Assembly (NCBI GenBank): GCA_946887025.1
Contig: CAMPJY010000043.1
Span: forward strand, 1 to 16,523
DNA: 16,523 bases
Reading direction: 5' to 3'
Origin: an uncultured Salinimicrobium sp.
GTDB lineage: Bacteria > Bacteroidota > Bacteroidia > Flavobacteriales > Flavobacteriaceae
Below are positions 1 to 5,992 of this stretch, in pieces (the first letter of the stretch is position 1; each line of letters begins with the position of its first letter). Position numbers and translations under genes: made by a program. Below the pieces are notes generated by a model. That model ran no database searches, was not told the origin of the DNA, and was given only the letters and a program-made list of their open reading frames with translations.

Positions 1-309
1 GAGGCTTTGCCTTTCGGGGAATTGCTGGAGGGGGTGGCCCAACTGCTGTCTGAAAATGGAAAATTTAATGTGATAATTCCCAGAGTGGCTGAGGAGGAGT
101 TTTTGAAACTGGCCCAGTCTCATTCCCTCTTCCCTTCCCGCATCACGAGAGTCAAAGGAAATCCGGAAGTACCTGAGAAAAGAAGTCTGCTGGAACTGGG
201 ATTTCGAGAGGGGCCTGTGGAACCTGCGGTTCTGGTGATTGAAACCGCCCGGCACGATTATACCACTGAATACATCGCTCTTACCAAAGATTTTTATCTG
301 AAAATGTAA
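1..309 (+). CDS. trmN6: tRNA1(Val) (adenine(37)-N6)-methyltransferase, C-terminal part (partial)
   Basis: This is the last 102 codons of a gene that begins before the window; the frame is open from base 1 to the TAA at 307-309. The protein matches my memory of the C-terminus of TrmN6/YfiC-type SAM-dependent methyltransferases: a 'GKFNVIIP' strand, a 'RITRVKGNPEVPEKRSLLEL' stretch, and the ending 'DYTTEYIALTKDFYLKM', where the family typically finishes with Y-T/S-x-x-x-x-A-L-T-x-x-F-Y-L. The enzyme N6-methylates the adenine at position 37 of tRNA1(Val) in the cytoplasm. The catalytic NPPY motif would lie upstream and cannot be seen. The next gene starts 24 bases downstream on the same strand, so co-transcription is possible. 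Another YfiC-like N6-adenine methyltransferase is the main alternative. Confidence 0.72.
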   Translation, partial: EALPFGELLEGVAQLLSENGKFNVIIPRVAEEEFLKLAQSHSLFPSRITRVKGNPEVPEKRSLLELGFREGPVEPAVLVIETARHDYTTEYIALTKDFYLKM

Positions 310-332
310 CTTTACCTTTTAAAGAATATCCT

Positions 333-1136
333 ATGTCCCCACGTCTTTTTGTGTTCGCCTCCAGTATTCTCCTGATATTTTTAAGCTGTTCGGGCGGAAA
401 GCTTTCTCAACAGTCCCGGGAGAAGGAACTTCGAGTGATGAGCTACAACATCCATCATGCCAATCCGCCATCACAGCAGGATTCCATCGATATTCCGGCC
501 ATCGTGAGAGCAATAGCCTCGCAGCAACCCGACCTGGTGGCCCTGCAAGAGGTGGATGTGAACACCGGACGCTCGGGAAAGGGGAACCAGGCGGAACTGA
601 TTGCGGAAAAGCTGGGGATGTATGCGTATTTCGGAAAGGCCCTGGACTTCGACGGAGGGGAATTCGGCACGGCCATACTCTCCAGATTTCCTATTACCGA
701 AACCATCACTTATCTCCTGCCTGATAGGGGAGGAAAGGGAAACGAACAGCGTATCCTCACCACTGCCAGGATACAGCTTCCTTCAGGTAAGACAATCATT
801 TTTGGCAGCACTCACCTTGACCACAGGGGCGGTCCGGAGAGCAGGATGCTTCAGATAAAGGAGCTCCTGAATCTGGCCGAGGAAGAAAATCTGCCAATGA
901 TCGTGGCGGGAGATCTCAATGCAAGGCCGGATTCTAAAGAAATACAGCTTATGAAGACTGGGTTCAATCATAGCTGTACCGACTGCCCCAACACTTTTCC
1001 GGCAGAACATCCTGATCGAAGTATTGATTACATTGCCTATTCCAAAGGATTTGAAACCTTATCACACATGGTAATAGATGAGGATTATGCCTCAGACCAC
1101 AGGCCGGTGATGGCGGTATTGGAGATGAAAGATTGA
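333..1136 (+). CDS. Endonuclease/exonuclease/phosphatase-family lipoprotein
   Basis: 267-residue exported member of the EEP (DNase I-like) fold. The N-terminus is hydrophobic (residues 5-17) and followed by Ser18-Cys19-Ser-Gly-Gly, a typical Bacteroidota lipoprotein signal, so the mature protein is probably membrane-anchored from Cys19. The family motifs appear in order: 'VMSYNIHHA' (Asn39), 'LQEVD' (metal-binding Glu73), 'GSTHLDHR' (His161), 'AGDLNARPD' (Asp194, Asn196), 'SIDYIAY' (Asp232) and 'ASDHRP' (catalytic Asp255-His256). All residues needed for Mg2+-dependent phosphodiester cleavage are therefore present. The substrate is open: nucleic acid, a phospholipid head group (sphingomyelinase-like) or an inositol phosphate are all possible. 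The gene converges on the haemoglobin gene with an 18-bp gap. It shows no evident link to the respiratory genes. Confidence 0.88.
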   Translation: MSPRLFVFASSILLIFLSCSGGKLSQQSREKELRVMSYNIHHANPPSQQDSIDIPAIVRAIASQQPDLVALQEVDVNTGRSGKGNQAELIAEKLGMYAYFGKALDFDGGEFGTAILSRFPITETITYLLPDRGGKGNEQRILTTARIQLPSGKTIIFGSTHLDHRGGPESRMLQIKELLNLAEEENLPMIVAGDLNARPDSKEIQLMKTGFNHSCTDCPNTFPAEHPDRSIDYIAYSKGFETLSHMVIDEDYASDHRPVMAVLEMKD

Positions 1137-1154
1137 CCAGGAATTTGTCCGGAT

Positions 1155-1544
1155 TTATTCCTGATGCCGATGTTGGTAAACAGCCATGAAAAGGTTGGAA
1201 GCCATATTGCGGGCCCTGTTCTTGGCAATGTTGGCGCGGTCTCCTTCAAACAGTTCGTCAATCGTCTCGAACCACATATTGAGCCATTCCCCAAAATGTT
1301 TCTGCTCCAGGGTATTATTGAAATGCTGGTCGACCTCCACGTGTGCTTTCATGGGATTCCCCCGGAATTTACTCACGAAGAAGAGGTTGGTTTCCCAGAA
1401 ATCAGTCAGCTTTTCAAGATGAGAGGGCCAATCCTGGATGATCTCATTAAAAACATAGCCAATCTGGTCATTGTTCCGCACCTTGGCGTAAAAGGTGGAA
1501 ACCAGTTTAAAAACGTCCTCCCTGTTCCGGATATCCTGCTTCAT
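1155..1544 (-). CDS. Group III truncated haemoglobin
   Basis: 129 residues, the usual length for a class III (P-type) truncated globin. Recognition rests on 'LTDFWETNLFF' (residues 46-56), 'RGNPMKAHVEVD' (61-72) and 'KHFGEWLNMWFETIDELFEG' (82-101). The last contains the proximal haem ligand His83 in the family-typical H-F-x-x-W-L setting. It is a cytoplasmic haem protein. Relatives bind O2, NO or other small ligands, but class III function is not well established; NO or nitrite chemistry is an inference from context. The gene is second in a two-gene unit, 2 bases after the small membrane protein. It is transcribed from a promoter with an Fnr-type palindrome like those in front of nirK and the cbb3 operon. 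The 18-bp gap to the convergent upstream gene shows no terminator. Confidence 0.88.
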   Translation of the reverse strand: MKQDIRNREDVFKLVSTFYAKVRNNDQIGYVFNEIIQDWPSHLEKLTDFWETNLFFVSKFRGNPMKAHVEVDQHFNNTLEQKHFGEWLNMWFETIDELFEGDRANIAKNRARNMASNLFMAVYQHRHQE

Positions 1545-1546
1545 AT

Positions 1547-1840
1547 TTAAACGTACCTCATTGCAACATTAAGAATCAGCAAAATGCTGCTGGTTGCAAG
1601 GCTCAAAATTAGGGAATTAAAGACAAACCTGGGCTTCATCTGTGCCAGAAATGAAGAGTTATAGCCCATGGCCACCACTACGATCAGGAACAGCTGGACC
1701 ATCTGCGTGAAATCGTGTCCGTTCATCAGTACCACCATGGCTGCTGCGGATCCTAAACAGCTGGAAAGAATGATCCCCAGGGTGGAATAGCCTAGGTACA
1801 ATTGCTCAAAATCTTCGTACAGGTTTTTGTAAAGTTTCAT
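1547..1840 (-). CDS. Small three-helix membrane protein, function unknown
   Basis: 97-residue protein that I cannot assign to a family. About the first 16 residues are polar ('KLYKNLYEDFEQLYLGY'). Three hydrophobic segments follow, near residues 18-38, 46-66 and 72-93, the last ending close to the C-terminus, with a single basic loop 'QMKPRF' between helices 2 and 3. No signal peptide, haem-binding CxxCH or metal motif is visible. It is the first gene after a promoter with an Fnr-type operator and is followed after 2 bases by the truncated haemoglobin gene, so the two are almost certainly co-transcribed and probably act in the same response. A membrane anchor or partner for the globin, or a small-molecule sensor, are guesses only. 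The ATG lies about 20 bases from the predicted transcript start. Confidence 0.75.
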   Translation of the reverse strand: MKLYKNLYEDFEQLYLGYSTLGIILSSCLGSAAAMVVLMNGHDFTQMVQLFLIVVVAMGYNSSFLAQMKPRFVFNSLILSLATSSILLILNVAMRYV

Positions 1841-1865
1841 AATTCGGTGTGTTTGATTTATGAAG

Positions 1866-1909
1866 CAAAATTAGGTGAGTGGTGTCGGGAGAAATATGAC
1901 TGAAGTCAT
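1866..1909 (-). promoter_or_regulatory. Fnr/NnrR-type operator plus -7 element of the globin unit
   Basis: A perfect 14-bp palindrome ATGAC-TGAA-GTCAT lies at 1896-1909. A perfect Bacteroidota -7 element, TAATTTTG on the minus strand, lies at 1873-1866. The palindrome centre (1902.5) is 36.5 bp from the outer G of the -7 box, which puts it near -41 if transcription starts about 5 bases further on. The 22 bp between them contain no TTG -33 element, so the promoter should depend on the activator. The start codon is at 1840. Confidence 0.8.
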
Positions 1910-2028
1910 AAAACGCAGGATTTGATGTGGAGGGGTTTTAATAACAGGTTGATTACCAGTCTGAACTGTATATTTCTGAAGCTTGTCTGAAAAGGCAGCC
2001 TCGAATATTTATCTCTGTTTTTGGATTG

Positions 2029-2158
2029 CCCCGCCTTTCAAGGCGGGGATTGGAAATCATCTATTCTTATTGGGCTTTAGCCCAACTGCGATCTTGACTA
2101 AATTGGGCTAAAGCCCTTTCAAAAATATCTCCCGGGGACCCGGACTTAAAAGTCCGGG
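2029..2158. repeat. REP-like array of four GC-rich hairpins
   Basis: Four near-perfect palindromes, each with a 2-base centre, fill this stretch. They are CCCCGCCTT-TC-AAGGCGGGG (2029-2048), TTGGGCT-TT-AGCCCAA (2070-2085), GGGCT-AA-AGCCC (2105-2116) and CCCGGACTT-AA-AAGTCCGGG (2139-2158). Copies two and three are in opposite orientation to each other over TTGGGCTxxAGCCC. The array ends 11 bases past the stop codon of the Crp/Fnr gene. It resembles extragenic palindromes mobilised by RAYT (IS200-type) transposases, and may also shield or terminate the minus-strand transcript. The rest of the 329-base gap 1841-2169 holds only the globin promoter; 1910-2020 shows nothing I can name. Confidence 0.75.
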
Positions 2159-2169
2159 CAATTGAAGAT

Positions 2170-2766
2170 CTACCTAAACGCCTTCCGCTGTTTTATTAAA
2201 AGCTCCCCCTTTTTCTCCAGCCCCTTCATTGCCCTGATTACCGTCTCCACCCGGAGCCCGGTGAGATCGGCGATCTGCTGGCGGGTGAGGTCCACCTTGA
2301 AGGCGTACCGGCCTTCGAGCTTGTGTACGTGTTTCTTCAGATAATCCAGCACCCGCAGGATGCGGTGCTCCGGCTCCTGACTGGAAATCTCGGAAACCAT
2401 GATGGCCTTGTAAAACAGCCTTTTTGCGAGGGTTTCGGTGATTTCCAGATGGTGGTCAGGGTGTTTTGTCAAAAGCTCCAGAAATCGCTCCTTATGCAGC
2501 TGTAGCACCTTGGCATCGGAGGTCGCTTCGGCATTGGCGGGATATTTTACGTTGGCAAACAAGGGAGGCTCCCCGAAACTTTGGCCGGAAGCAAAAAAGC
2601 CCTGGATGAATTCCTTGCCATCGGCGTTGTAATTGTTCATCTTGATCTCCCCTAAGGAAACCTGATAAAAGTTCAGGGCGCTGTCGCCTTCAGAAAAGAG
2701 GCGGTCGCCTTTGGAATAGGTAGCTCTCTTTGCTCCGAAATCCAGCAGAAGGTTTTCCGGGATCAT
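2170..2766 (-). CDS. Crp/Fnr-family transcriptional regulator (candidate NnrR/Fnr-like activator)
   Basis: 198 residues. An N-terminal cyclic-nucleotide-binding-type beta-roll (about 10-110, with 'FSEGDSALNFYQVSLGEIKM' and 'GQSFGEPPLF') is followed by a dimerisation helix and a C-terminal winged helix-turn-helix, 'LTRQQIADLTGLRVETVIRAMKGLEKKGEL' spanning 160-189 (read as two halves: LTRQQIADLTG and LRVETVIRAMKGL). There is no cysteine anywhere, so it cannot carry an Fnr-type 4Fe-4S cluster. The position of Crp's cAMP-binding Arg-Ser reads 'YPANAEA', arguing against cAMP. The recognition helix keeps Glu174 and Arg178, the pair that reads the TGA part of Fnr/Crp half-sites, with Ile177 where Fnr has Ser. 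This is compatible with the ATGAC half-sites found upstream of nirK, cco and other units. It is the last gene of a YceI-like/thioredoxin/regulator unit, 12 bases after thioredoxin. NO or redox sensing, possibly through haem, is inference. Confidence 0.85.
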   Translation of the reverse strand: MIPENLLLDFGAKRATYSKGDRLFSEGDSALNFYQVSLGEIKMNNYNADGKEFIQGFFASGQSFGEPPLFANVKYPANAEATSDAKVLQLHKERFLELLTKHPDHHLEITETLAKRLFYKAIMVSEISSQEPEHRILRVLDYLKKHVHKLEGRYAFKVDLTRQQIADLTGLRVETVIRAMKGLEKKGELLIKQRKAFR

Positions 2767-2778
2767 TAGGTTGTCGGT

Positions 2779-3078
2779 TTATTGATGGGTGCGTATAAGT
2801 TGTACGAGTTCGTGTTTGGGAACCACGCCCGACTGCCGCCATAGCTGATTTCCGTTCTTGAAAAGGATTAGAGTAGGGACCCCCTGTACCTGATACTTAC
2901 CTGCCAAGGCCTGGTTCTTGTCCACATCTATCTTGACAATTTTCACCCCTTCCCCCAGTTCTGCTTTTGCATCCTCAAGAATAGGAGCCAGGGCTTTACA
3001 GGGGCCGCACCAGGTGGCGAAGAAATCCACCAGCACCGGCTTTTCATCGTTTATGATCTGGCTGAAACTGCTTTTCAT
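2779..3078 (-). CDS. Thioredoxin
   Basis: 99-residue single-domain thioredoxin with the canonical active site W-C-G-P-C-K (Cys24, Cys27), the preceding '[20 protein letters not shown]' strand-helix, and the cis-proline motif '[12 protein letters not shown]' (Pro68). There is no signal peptide, so it should be cytoplasmic and reduce disulfides. At 99 residues it is slightly shorter than E. coli TrxA (about 108), mostly at the N-terminus. It sits between the YceI-like gene (30-base gap) and the Crp/Fnr regulator (12-base gap) on the same strand, which implies one transcript. Thioredoxin genes beside such regulators may supply reducing power during the shift between oxic and anoxic growth, but no specific partner can be named. 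The ATG at 3076-3078 is preceded by an A-rich leader. Confidence 0.92.
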   Translation of the reverse strand: MKSSFSQIINDEKPVLVDFFATWCGPCKALAPILEDAKAELGEGVKIVKIDVDKNQALAGKYQVQGVPTLILFKNGNQLWRQSGVVPKHELVQLIRTHQ

Positions 3079-3108
3079 GGTTTTCTGTTTAAGGTTTGCT
3101 GCCCTAAT

Positions 3109-3696
3109 TTAATCAATTTTACCGGACTCCGCCACCGCTAAATTGAAGCTTATCACGATATCTTCCTTTACCTTGATCAGCCCGAAGGCTTTCTTTGGAG
3201 GTTCCAGGCCGAAATCCTTTATATCCAGTTTCAGTCTGCCTTCAAAGCAGGTGACGGGACTGCTCAGCAGCTTCACCGGAAGATCATACAGCTTTTCATT
3301 TCCCGCTATTCTTATGCTTACACTGGCTATGGCTGAGGTAGCCGATTTCAGAAGTATTTTCTTCAGCTCCAGTTCTATCGAGGGATGTTCCCCGGTCTGC
3401 AGCAGGGCGTGGAAATCCTTGTTGATCTGTTTGTTTCCGCAGTCGAAGCCCCTGTTGTTAAGGACCAGGATTGCATTGCTGAAAGCAATCATGTCCCCTT
3501 TTTCTGAATAGGTGACTGCACAGTTGGTGGGTAACATCCCGGGTTCGAAGTTACACCCGAAATCACTGATGTTGGTATCTCCCGAAATCAGTAACTGACT
3601 CTGGGGCAGGATATACAGGGTTTTCTGCCTGAAGCCGTTCTGCCCAAAGGCAAGGCCTGTAAAAGAAAGGATCAGATAGAGGATTATTTTTTTCAT
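3109..3696 (-). CDS. YceI-like periplasmic protein with four cysteines
   Basis: 195 residues with a clear signal peptide (MKKIILYLILSFTGLAFGQ, cleavage near Gly-Gln-Asn). The mature part follows a YceI-like beta-barrel plan: an early strand 'LLISGDTNISDF', a middle 'NKDFHALLQTGEHPSIELELKKI', a late 'GRLKLDIKDFGLEPPKKAFGLIKVKEDIVISFNL'. YceI domains bind amphiphilic or polyisoprenoid molecules in the periplasm. Unlike the other YceI protein in this window it carries four mature cysteines (in DFGCNF, PTNCAV, FDCGNK and VTCFEG), enough for two disulfides. It is the first gene of a unit with thioredoxin and the Crp/Fnr regulator. Only 61 bases separate it from the porin-like gene, and a terminator occupies the middle of them. 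Cellular role unknown. Confidence 0.7.
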   Translation of the reverse strand: MKKIILYLILSFTGLAFGQNGFRQKTLYILPQSQLLISGDTNISDFGCNFEPGMLPTNCAVTYSEKGDMIAFSNAILVLNNRGFDCGNKQINKDFHALLQTGEHPSIELELKKILLKSATSAIASVSIRIAGNEKLYDLPVKLLSSPVTCFEGRLKLDIKDFGLEPPKKAFGLIKVKEDIVISFNLAVAESGKID

Positions 3697-3705
3697 GGCT
3701 TAAAG

Positions 3706-3736
3706 TAAAAAATGGGGAGAAGCTGCTTCTCCCCAT
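3706..3736 (-). terminator. Intrinsic terminator of the YceI-porin unit
   Basis: On the minus strand an 11-bp perfect stem ATGGGGAGAAG/CTTCTCCCCAT (3736-3726 with 3722-3712) closes a 3-base loop and is followed by a run of six T residues (3712-3707). It begins 22 bases past the stop codon of the porin-like gene at 3758. This is the clearest Rho-independent terminator in the window and separates the porin unit from the YceI-like/thioredoxin/regulator unit. Confidence 0.85.
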
Positions 3737-3757
3737 CTGGCTAATTAAAACAGGTTG

Positions 3758-5017
3758 TCAGAAACTTATCACCGCTTCCAGAACGAAGCCGTTGAACTGG
3801 CCATGGTTCCTGATATCGGTAAGCGGGAAGTCGTTGTATTCCTGGTTCACATACTCCAGTTTTGCAAGTATGTTTCTGGTCATGAACCAGCCGGCTGCAA
3901 GGTTGTATCTGGTAATGTCGATCTCGTTTCCACCAGCCATCTCACCTTCCACCAGATTATAGCGTCCTCCCAGGTAGAAGTTTTCAGCCTGCCCGAAGCG
4001 GTAGATCAATTCCCCTGCATACTGGCTGAAGCTCCTTTCATCCTGTTCGGCAGCCGCTTTCCCTGTAGCCCTTTCATAGGTTCCGAAGAATTCGAGACCC
4101 TGATACTTGATGAAAGGATTGATCATGAAGGCTGTCAGCTCGTTTCTGAGGCCGGGATTGAATCTTCCTGAGGTGAAGTTGGCTGCAGCGGTGGCTTCGG
4201 GATTCTCCATCACGAAATAGTATCTTGATCCGGCCCGGTCGGCACTGTACAGGTAGGCGTTGGCGCTTTTATTGGTGTGATAAACAGAGCCGGTCAGCCT
4301 GAACCTGAAGTCGTCGTTAAAATAGCTGTCGTAGCCTATTTTTGCCAGGTAAGAAGGAGCGGTGGCCTCAGGATTATTCACTCCCTGGTTCAGTTTCCCG
4401 TTGGTCATCCCGACCATCCCAATGAAGCCATTATCCCTGTAGTACACTTCTCCACCCACCTCGGTAGTAAAGGCATCCATGATCAGGTTGCCAACAAAAG
4501 GGTTGTAAAGTGTCATGGCGTTATCGCTTCTTCTGAAATGGGCGTCGCCGTAGTTATTTTCCATGTGCCCGATCTTGATGGTCACCTTGTTCATCAGGTC
4601 TTCCATAAAACCTTCACTGATGAAGTCAAGTTTATCGATCTGGATATATCCCCCTTTCACATAAGGCTCGGGGTGGTGACGAGAAGAAAGGTAGGTCCTG
4701 AGGTGCAGGTTTACCCCGTCGTACAGTTCCACATCAAGATCAAGGTTGGCAGTGGGCAGGTTAAAGTTATCCCCAATCGGGATCAACGGAAGTTCTCCTG
4801 AGTTCTCGTGGTCCAGGGCCTGGAACTGGATGGCAAATGCCCCTCCGACCTTCACGTCGACGCCATCGAAGGAGGTCAGCGTGTCCTTGGGAGCTTCAAA
4901 CTGGTCGATGCCCTGCTGGTCGGGAAATCGATAGTTGTCAAGAGCATTCTGGGCCTGCAGCTGGAAAGCCAGCAGGGAAGGAAAAAGTATAACGAAAAAT
5001 CTATAAGCAGTTTTCAT
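3758..5017 (-). CDS. Outer-membrane porin-like beta-barrel protein
   Basis: 419 residues with a signal peptide (MKTAYRFFVILFPSLLAFQLQAQ, cleaved near Ala-Gln). The mature chain is made of alternating amphipathic strands typical of a beta-barrel: 'DVKVGGAFAIQFQAL', 'ANLDLDVELYDGVNLHLRTYLSS', 'TTEVGGEVYYRDNGFIGMVGMTNGKL', 'YNLAAGWFMTRNILAKLEYVNQEY'. It ends in '...FVLEAVISF', with the C-terminal Phe used in outer-membrane insertion. The layout resembles phosphate-selective porin O/P or DcaP-type channels, though I cannot fix the subfamily or substrate. It is 23 bases downstream of the classical YceI gene, whose promoter carries an Fnr-type site, and is followed by a strong terminator. Passage of an anion such as nitrate or nitrite is conceivable given the setting but is inference. 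Confidence 0.78.
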   Translation of the reverse strand: MKTAYRFFVILFPSLLAFQLQAQNALDNYRFPDQQGIDQFEAPKDTLTSFDGVDVKVGGAFAIQFQALDHENSGELPLIPIGDNFNLPTANLDLDVELYDGVNLHLRTYLSSRHHPEPYVKGGYIQIDKLDFISEGFMEDLMNKVTIKIGHMENNYGDAHFRRSDNAMTLYNPFVGNLIMDAFTTEVGGEVYYRDNGFIGMVGMTNGKLNQGVNNPEATAPSYLAKIGYDSYFNDDFRFRLTGSVYHTNKSANAYLYSADRAGSRYYFVMENPEATAAANFTSGRFNPGLRNELTAFMINPFIKYQGLEFFGTYERATGKAAAEQDERSFSQYAGELIYRFGQAENFYLGGRYNLVEGEMAGGNEIDITRYNLAAGWFMTRNILAKLEYVNQEYNDFPLTDIRNHGQFNGFVLEAVISF

Positions 5018-5040
5018 TTTGGATATTGTTTAATGTTGTA

Positions 5041-5643
5041 TTACTGGATGTTGTTGTTGGTAAATGTGGCTTTCAGGCTCACAGTTACGGCATCTCCCGT
5101 TGTAATGGCGCCTAACATGGCGGTGGGGGGATCCACTTTGTAGTCGGTCATCTTGATTTCCTTGCTTCCGGTAAGTATGATTTTGTCTGCAGATACCTTT
5201 GCTTCAAAAATTACATCCACCGGTTTTCTGGTACCTGCAATGGTTAAGTAACCGCTGGTGCTGATCTTACACTGGCCTGCGGCGTTGCAGTCCAGGGTTT
5301 TAACTTTTTCGAGTTTATAGATGATGTTCTTATGGGTTTTGGTATTTAAGGCTTTATAAGTGTTCTTGTCCATTCCGCCTTTCCCGCTCTTCAGGTTTTC
5401 AGCGGGAACGCTGAATTCCAGGGTTTCGAGCCTGACCAGTTTTCCGTTTTCAAAGCTGGCGGTAAGGCTGCCCTGGAAGCTTTCAGAAATGATGGTCCAG
5501 TCGTGAACGTTGGAGCTGCCGTCGACTTTGATGGTAGAGTTGGTTTTCTCAACAGTGAAGGTCTGTGCGGTGATGAGTTGGGTGAAGAAAAACACCAGGG
5601 CCAGTGTTCCGAGTGCCAGTTTTATTGTTTTAAGCGTCTTCAT
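5041..5643 (-). CDS. YceI family periplasmic protein
   Basis: 200 residues from the ATG at 5641-5643. The frame stays open further upstream to 5742, but that extension would place 33 charged, non-conserved residues before a perfect signal peptide (MKTLKTIKLALGTLALVFFFTQLITAQ) and would cover the operator, so the internal ATG is preferred. The mature protein has YceI hallmarks: 'TIKVDGSSNVHDWT', 'LETLEFSVPAENLKSG', 'KNIIYKLEKV', 'GYLTIAGTRKPVDVIFEA' and the ending 'DYKVDPPTAMLGAITTGDAVTVSLKATF'. YceI proteins are lipocalin-like periplasmic barrels that bind isoprenoid-type ligands in structures solved for the family. It heads a two-gene unit with the porin-like gene and is probably activated by the Fnr-type site about 52 bases upstream. 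Its contribution to respiration is unknown. Confidence 0.88.
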   Translation of the reverse strand: MKTLKTIKLALGTLALVFFFTQLITAQTFTVEKTNSTIKVDGSSNVHDWTIISESFQGSLTASFENGKLVRLETLEFSVPAENLKSGKGGMDKNTYKALNTKTHKNIIYKLEKVKTLDCNAAGQCKISTSGYLTIAGTRKPVDVIFEAKVSADKIILTGSKEIKMTDYKVDPPTAMLGAITTGDAVTVSLKATFTNNNIQ

Positions 5644-5664
5644 GGTTATTGTTATTTGTTGTAG

Positions 5665-5708
5665 TAAAGTTGCGACAGAATAAGGGGTGGAAGTATGACG
5701 GGAATCAG
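5665..5708 (-). promoter_or_regulatory. Degenerate Fnr/NnrR-type operator plus weak -7 element of the YceI-porin unit
   Basis: ATGAC-GGGA-ATCAG at 5695-5708 matches the ATGAY-N4-RTCAT palindrome except for the last base. At exactly the same 36.5-bp spacing as in the three stronger promoters lies CAACTTTA (minus strand, 5672-5665), which keeps four of the six fixed bases of TAnnTTTG. No TTG -33 element is present in between. The start codon is at 5643. The fixed geometry supports the call more than the individual matches do. Confidence 0.58.
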
Positions 5709-5877
5709 GAAAGCCGCAGAATTTCGACAGGGAAAATGGCATATGAATATAATCGGGAGCTGATTTTGGTCAGTTTTTATCGATCCCGGAATTTATAGCT
5801 TGTAAAATGAGAATATGGCAATCTGAAACCAGAAGGAGGGGTTGTTTCAGGTTGATTATGAGGGGGTTGAAAACATT

Positions 5878-5963
5878 GCGACCTGATCAGGGGATCAGGT
5901 CGCAACGGGAATCTGGAGATTCCCACTCGTTTGCGCTCCGATCTGGAGATCGGGCGCAGCGAG
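5878..5963. repeat. REP-like array of three palindromes
   Basis: Three palindromes follow one another: GCGACCTGATC-AGGG-GATCAGGTCGC (5878-5903), GGGAATCT-GG-AGATTCCC (5907-5924), and a longer bulged one at 5926-5963 whose core is CCGATCT-GG-AGATCGG with outer arms CTCG...TGCGC and GCGCA...CGAG. The second and third share the core ATCT-GG-AGAT. The array begins 30 bases past the stop codon of the CoA-transferase gene, downstream of the long cco unit. This and its internal similarity suggest a REP/RAYT-type mobile palindrome. The rest of 5644-5992 contains the YceI promoter and otherwise nothing I can assign. Confidence 0.72.
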
Positions 5964-5992
5964 TTTGGCCAGCGATTACGGAAATGAGGTGT

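Noticed and set aside
2029..2158. CRISPR array
   Set aside because: The repeats are short palindromes of differing sequence with irregular spacing and no constant direct repeat.
4277..4801. Open frame of 174 codons on the plus strand inside the porin gene
   Set aside because: Antisense to a protein with signal peptide and beta-barrel pattern; translation looks random.
5644..5742. N-terminal extension of the YceI gene (33 extra codons)
   Set aside because: It would bury a good signal peptide behind polar residues and would overlap the predicted operator and -7 element; the ATG at 5641-5643 is the better start.
5760..5773. CTGAT-TTTG-GTCAG, a further Fnr-like palindrome
   Set aside because: Outer bases differ from ATGAY-N4-RTCAT, and neither strand has a -7 element at the 36.5-bp spacing or a gene at a suitable distance on the plus strand. 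At most it is a remote second site of the YceI promoter.
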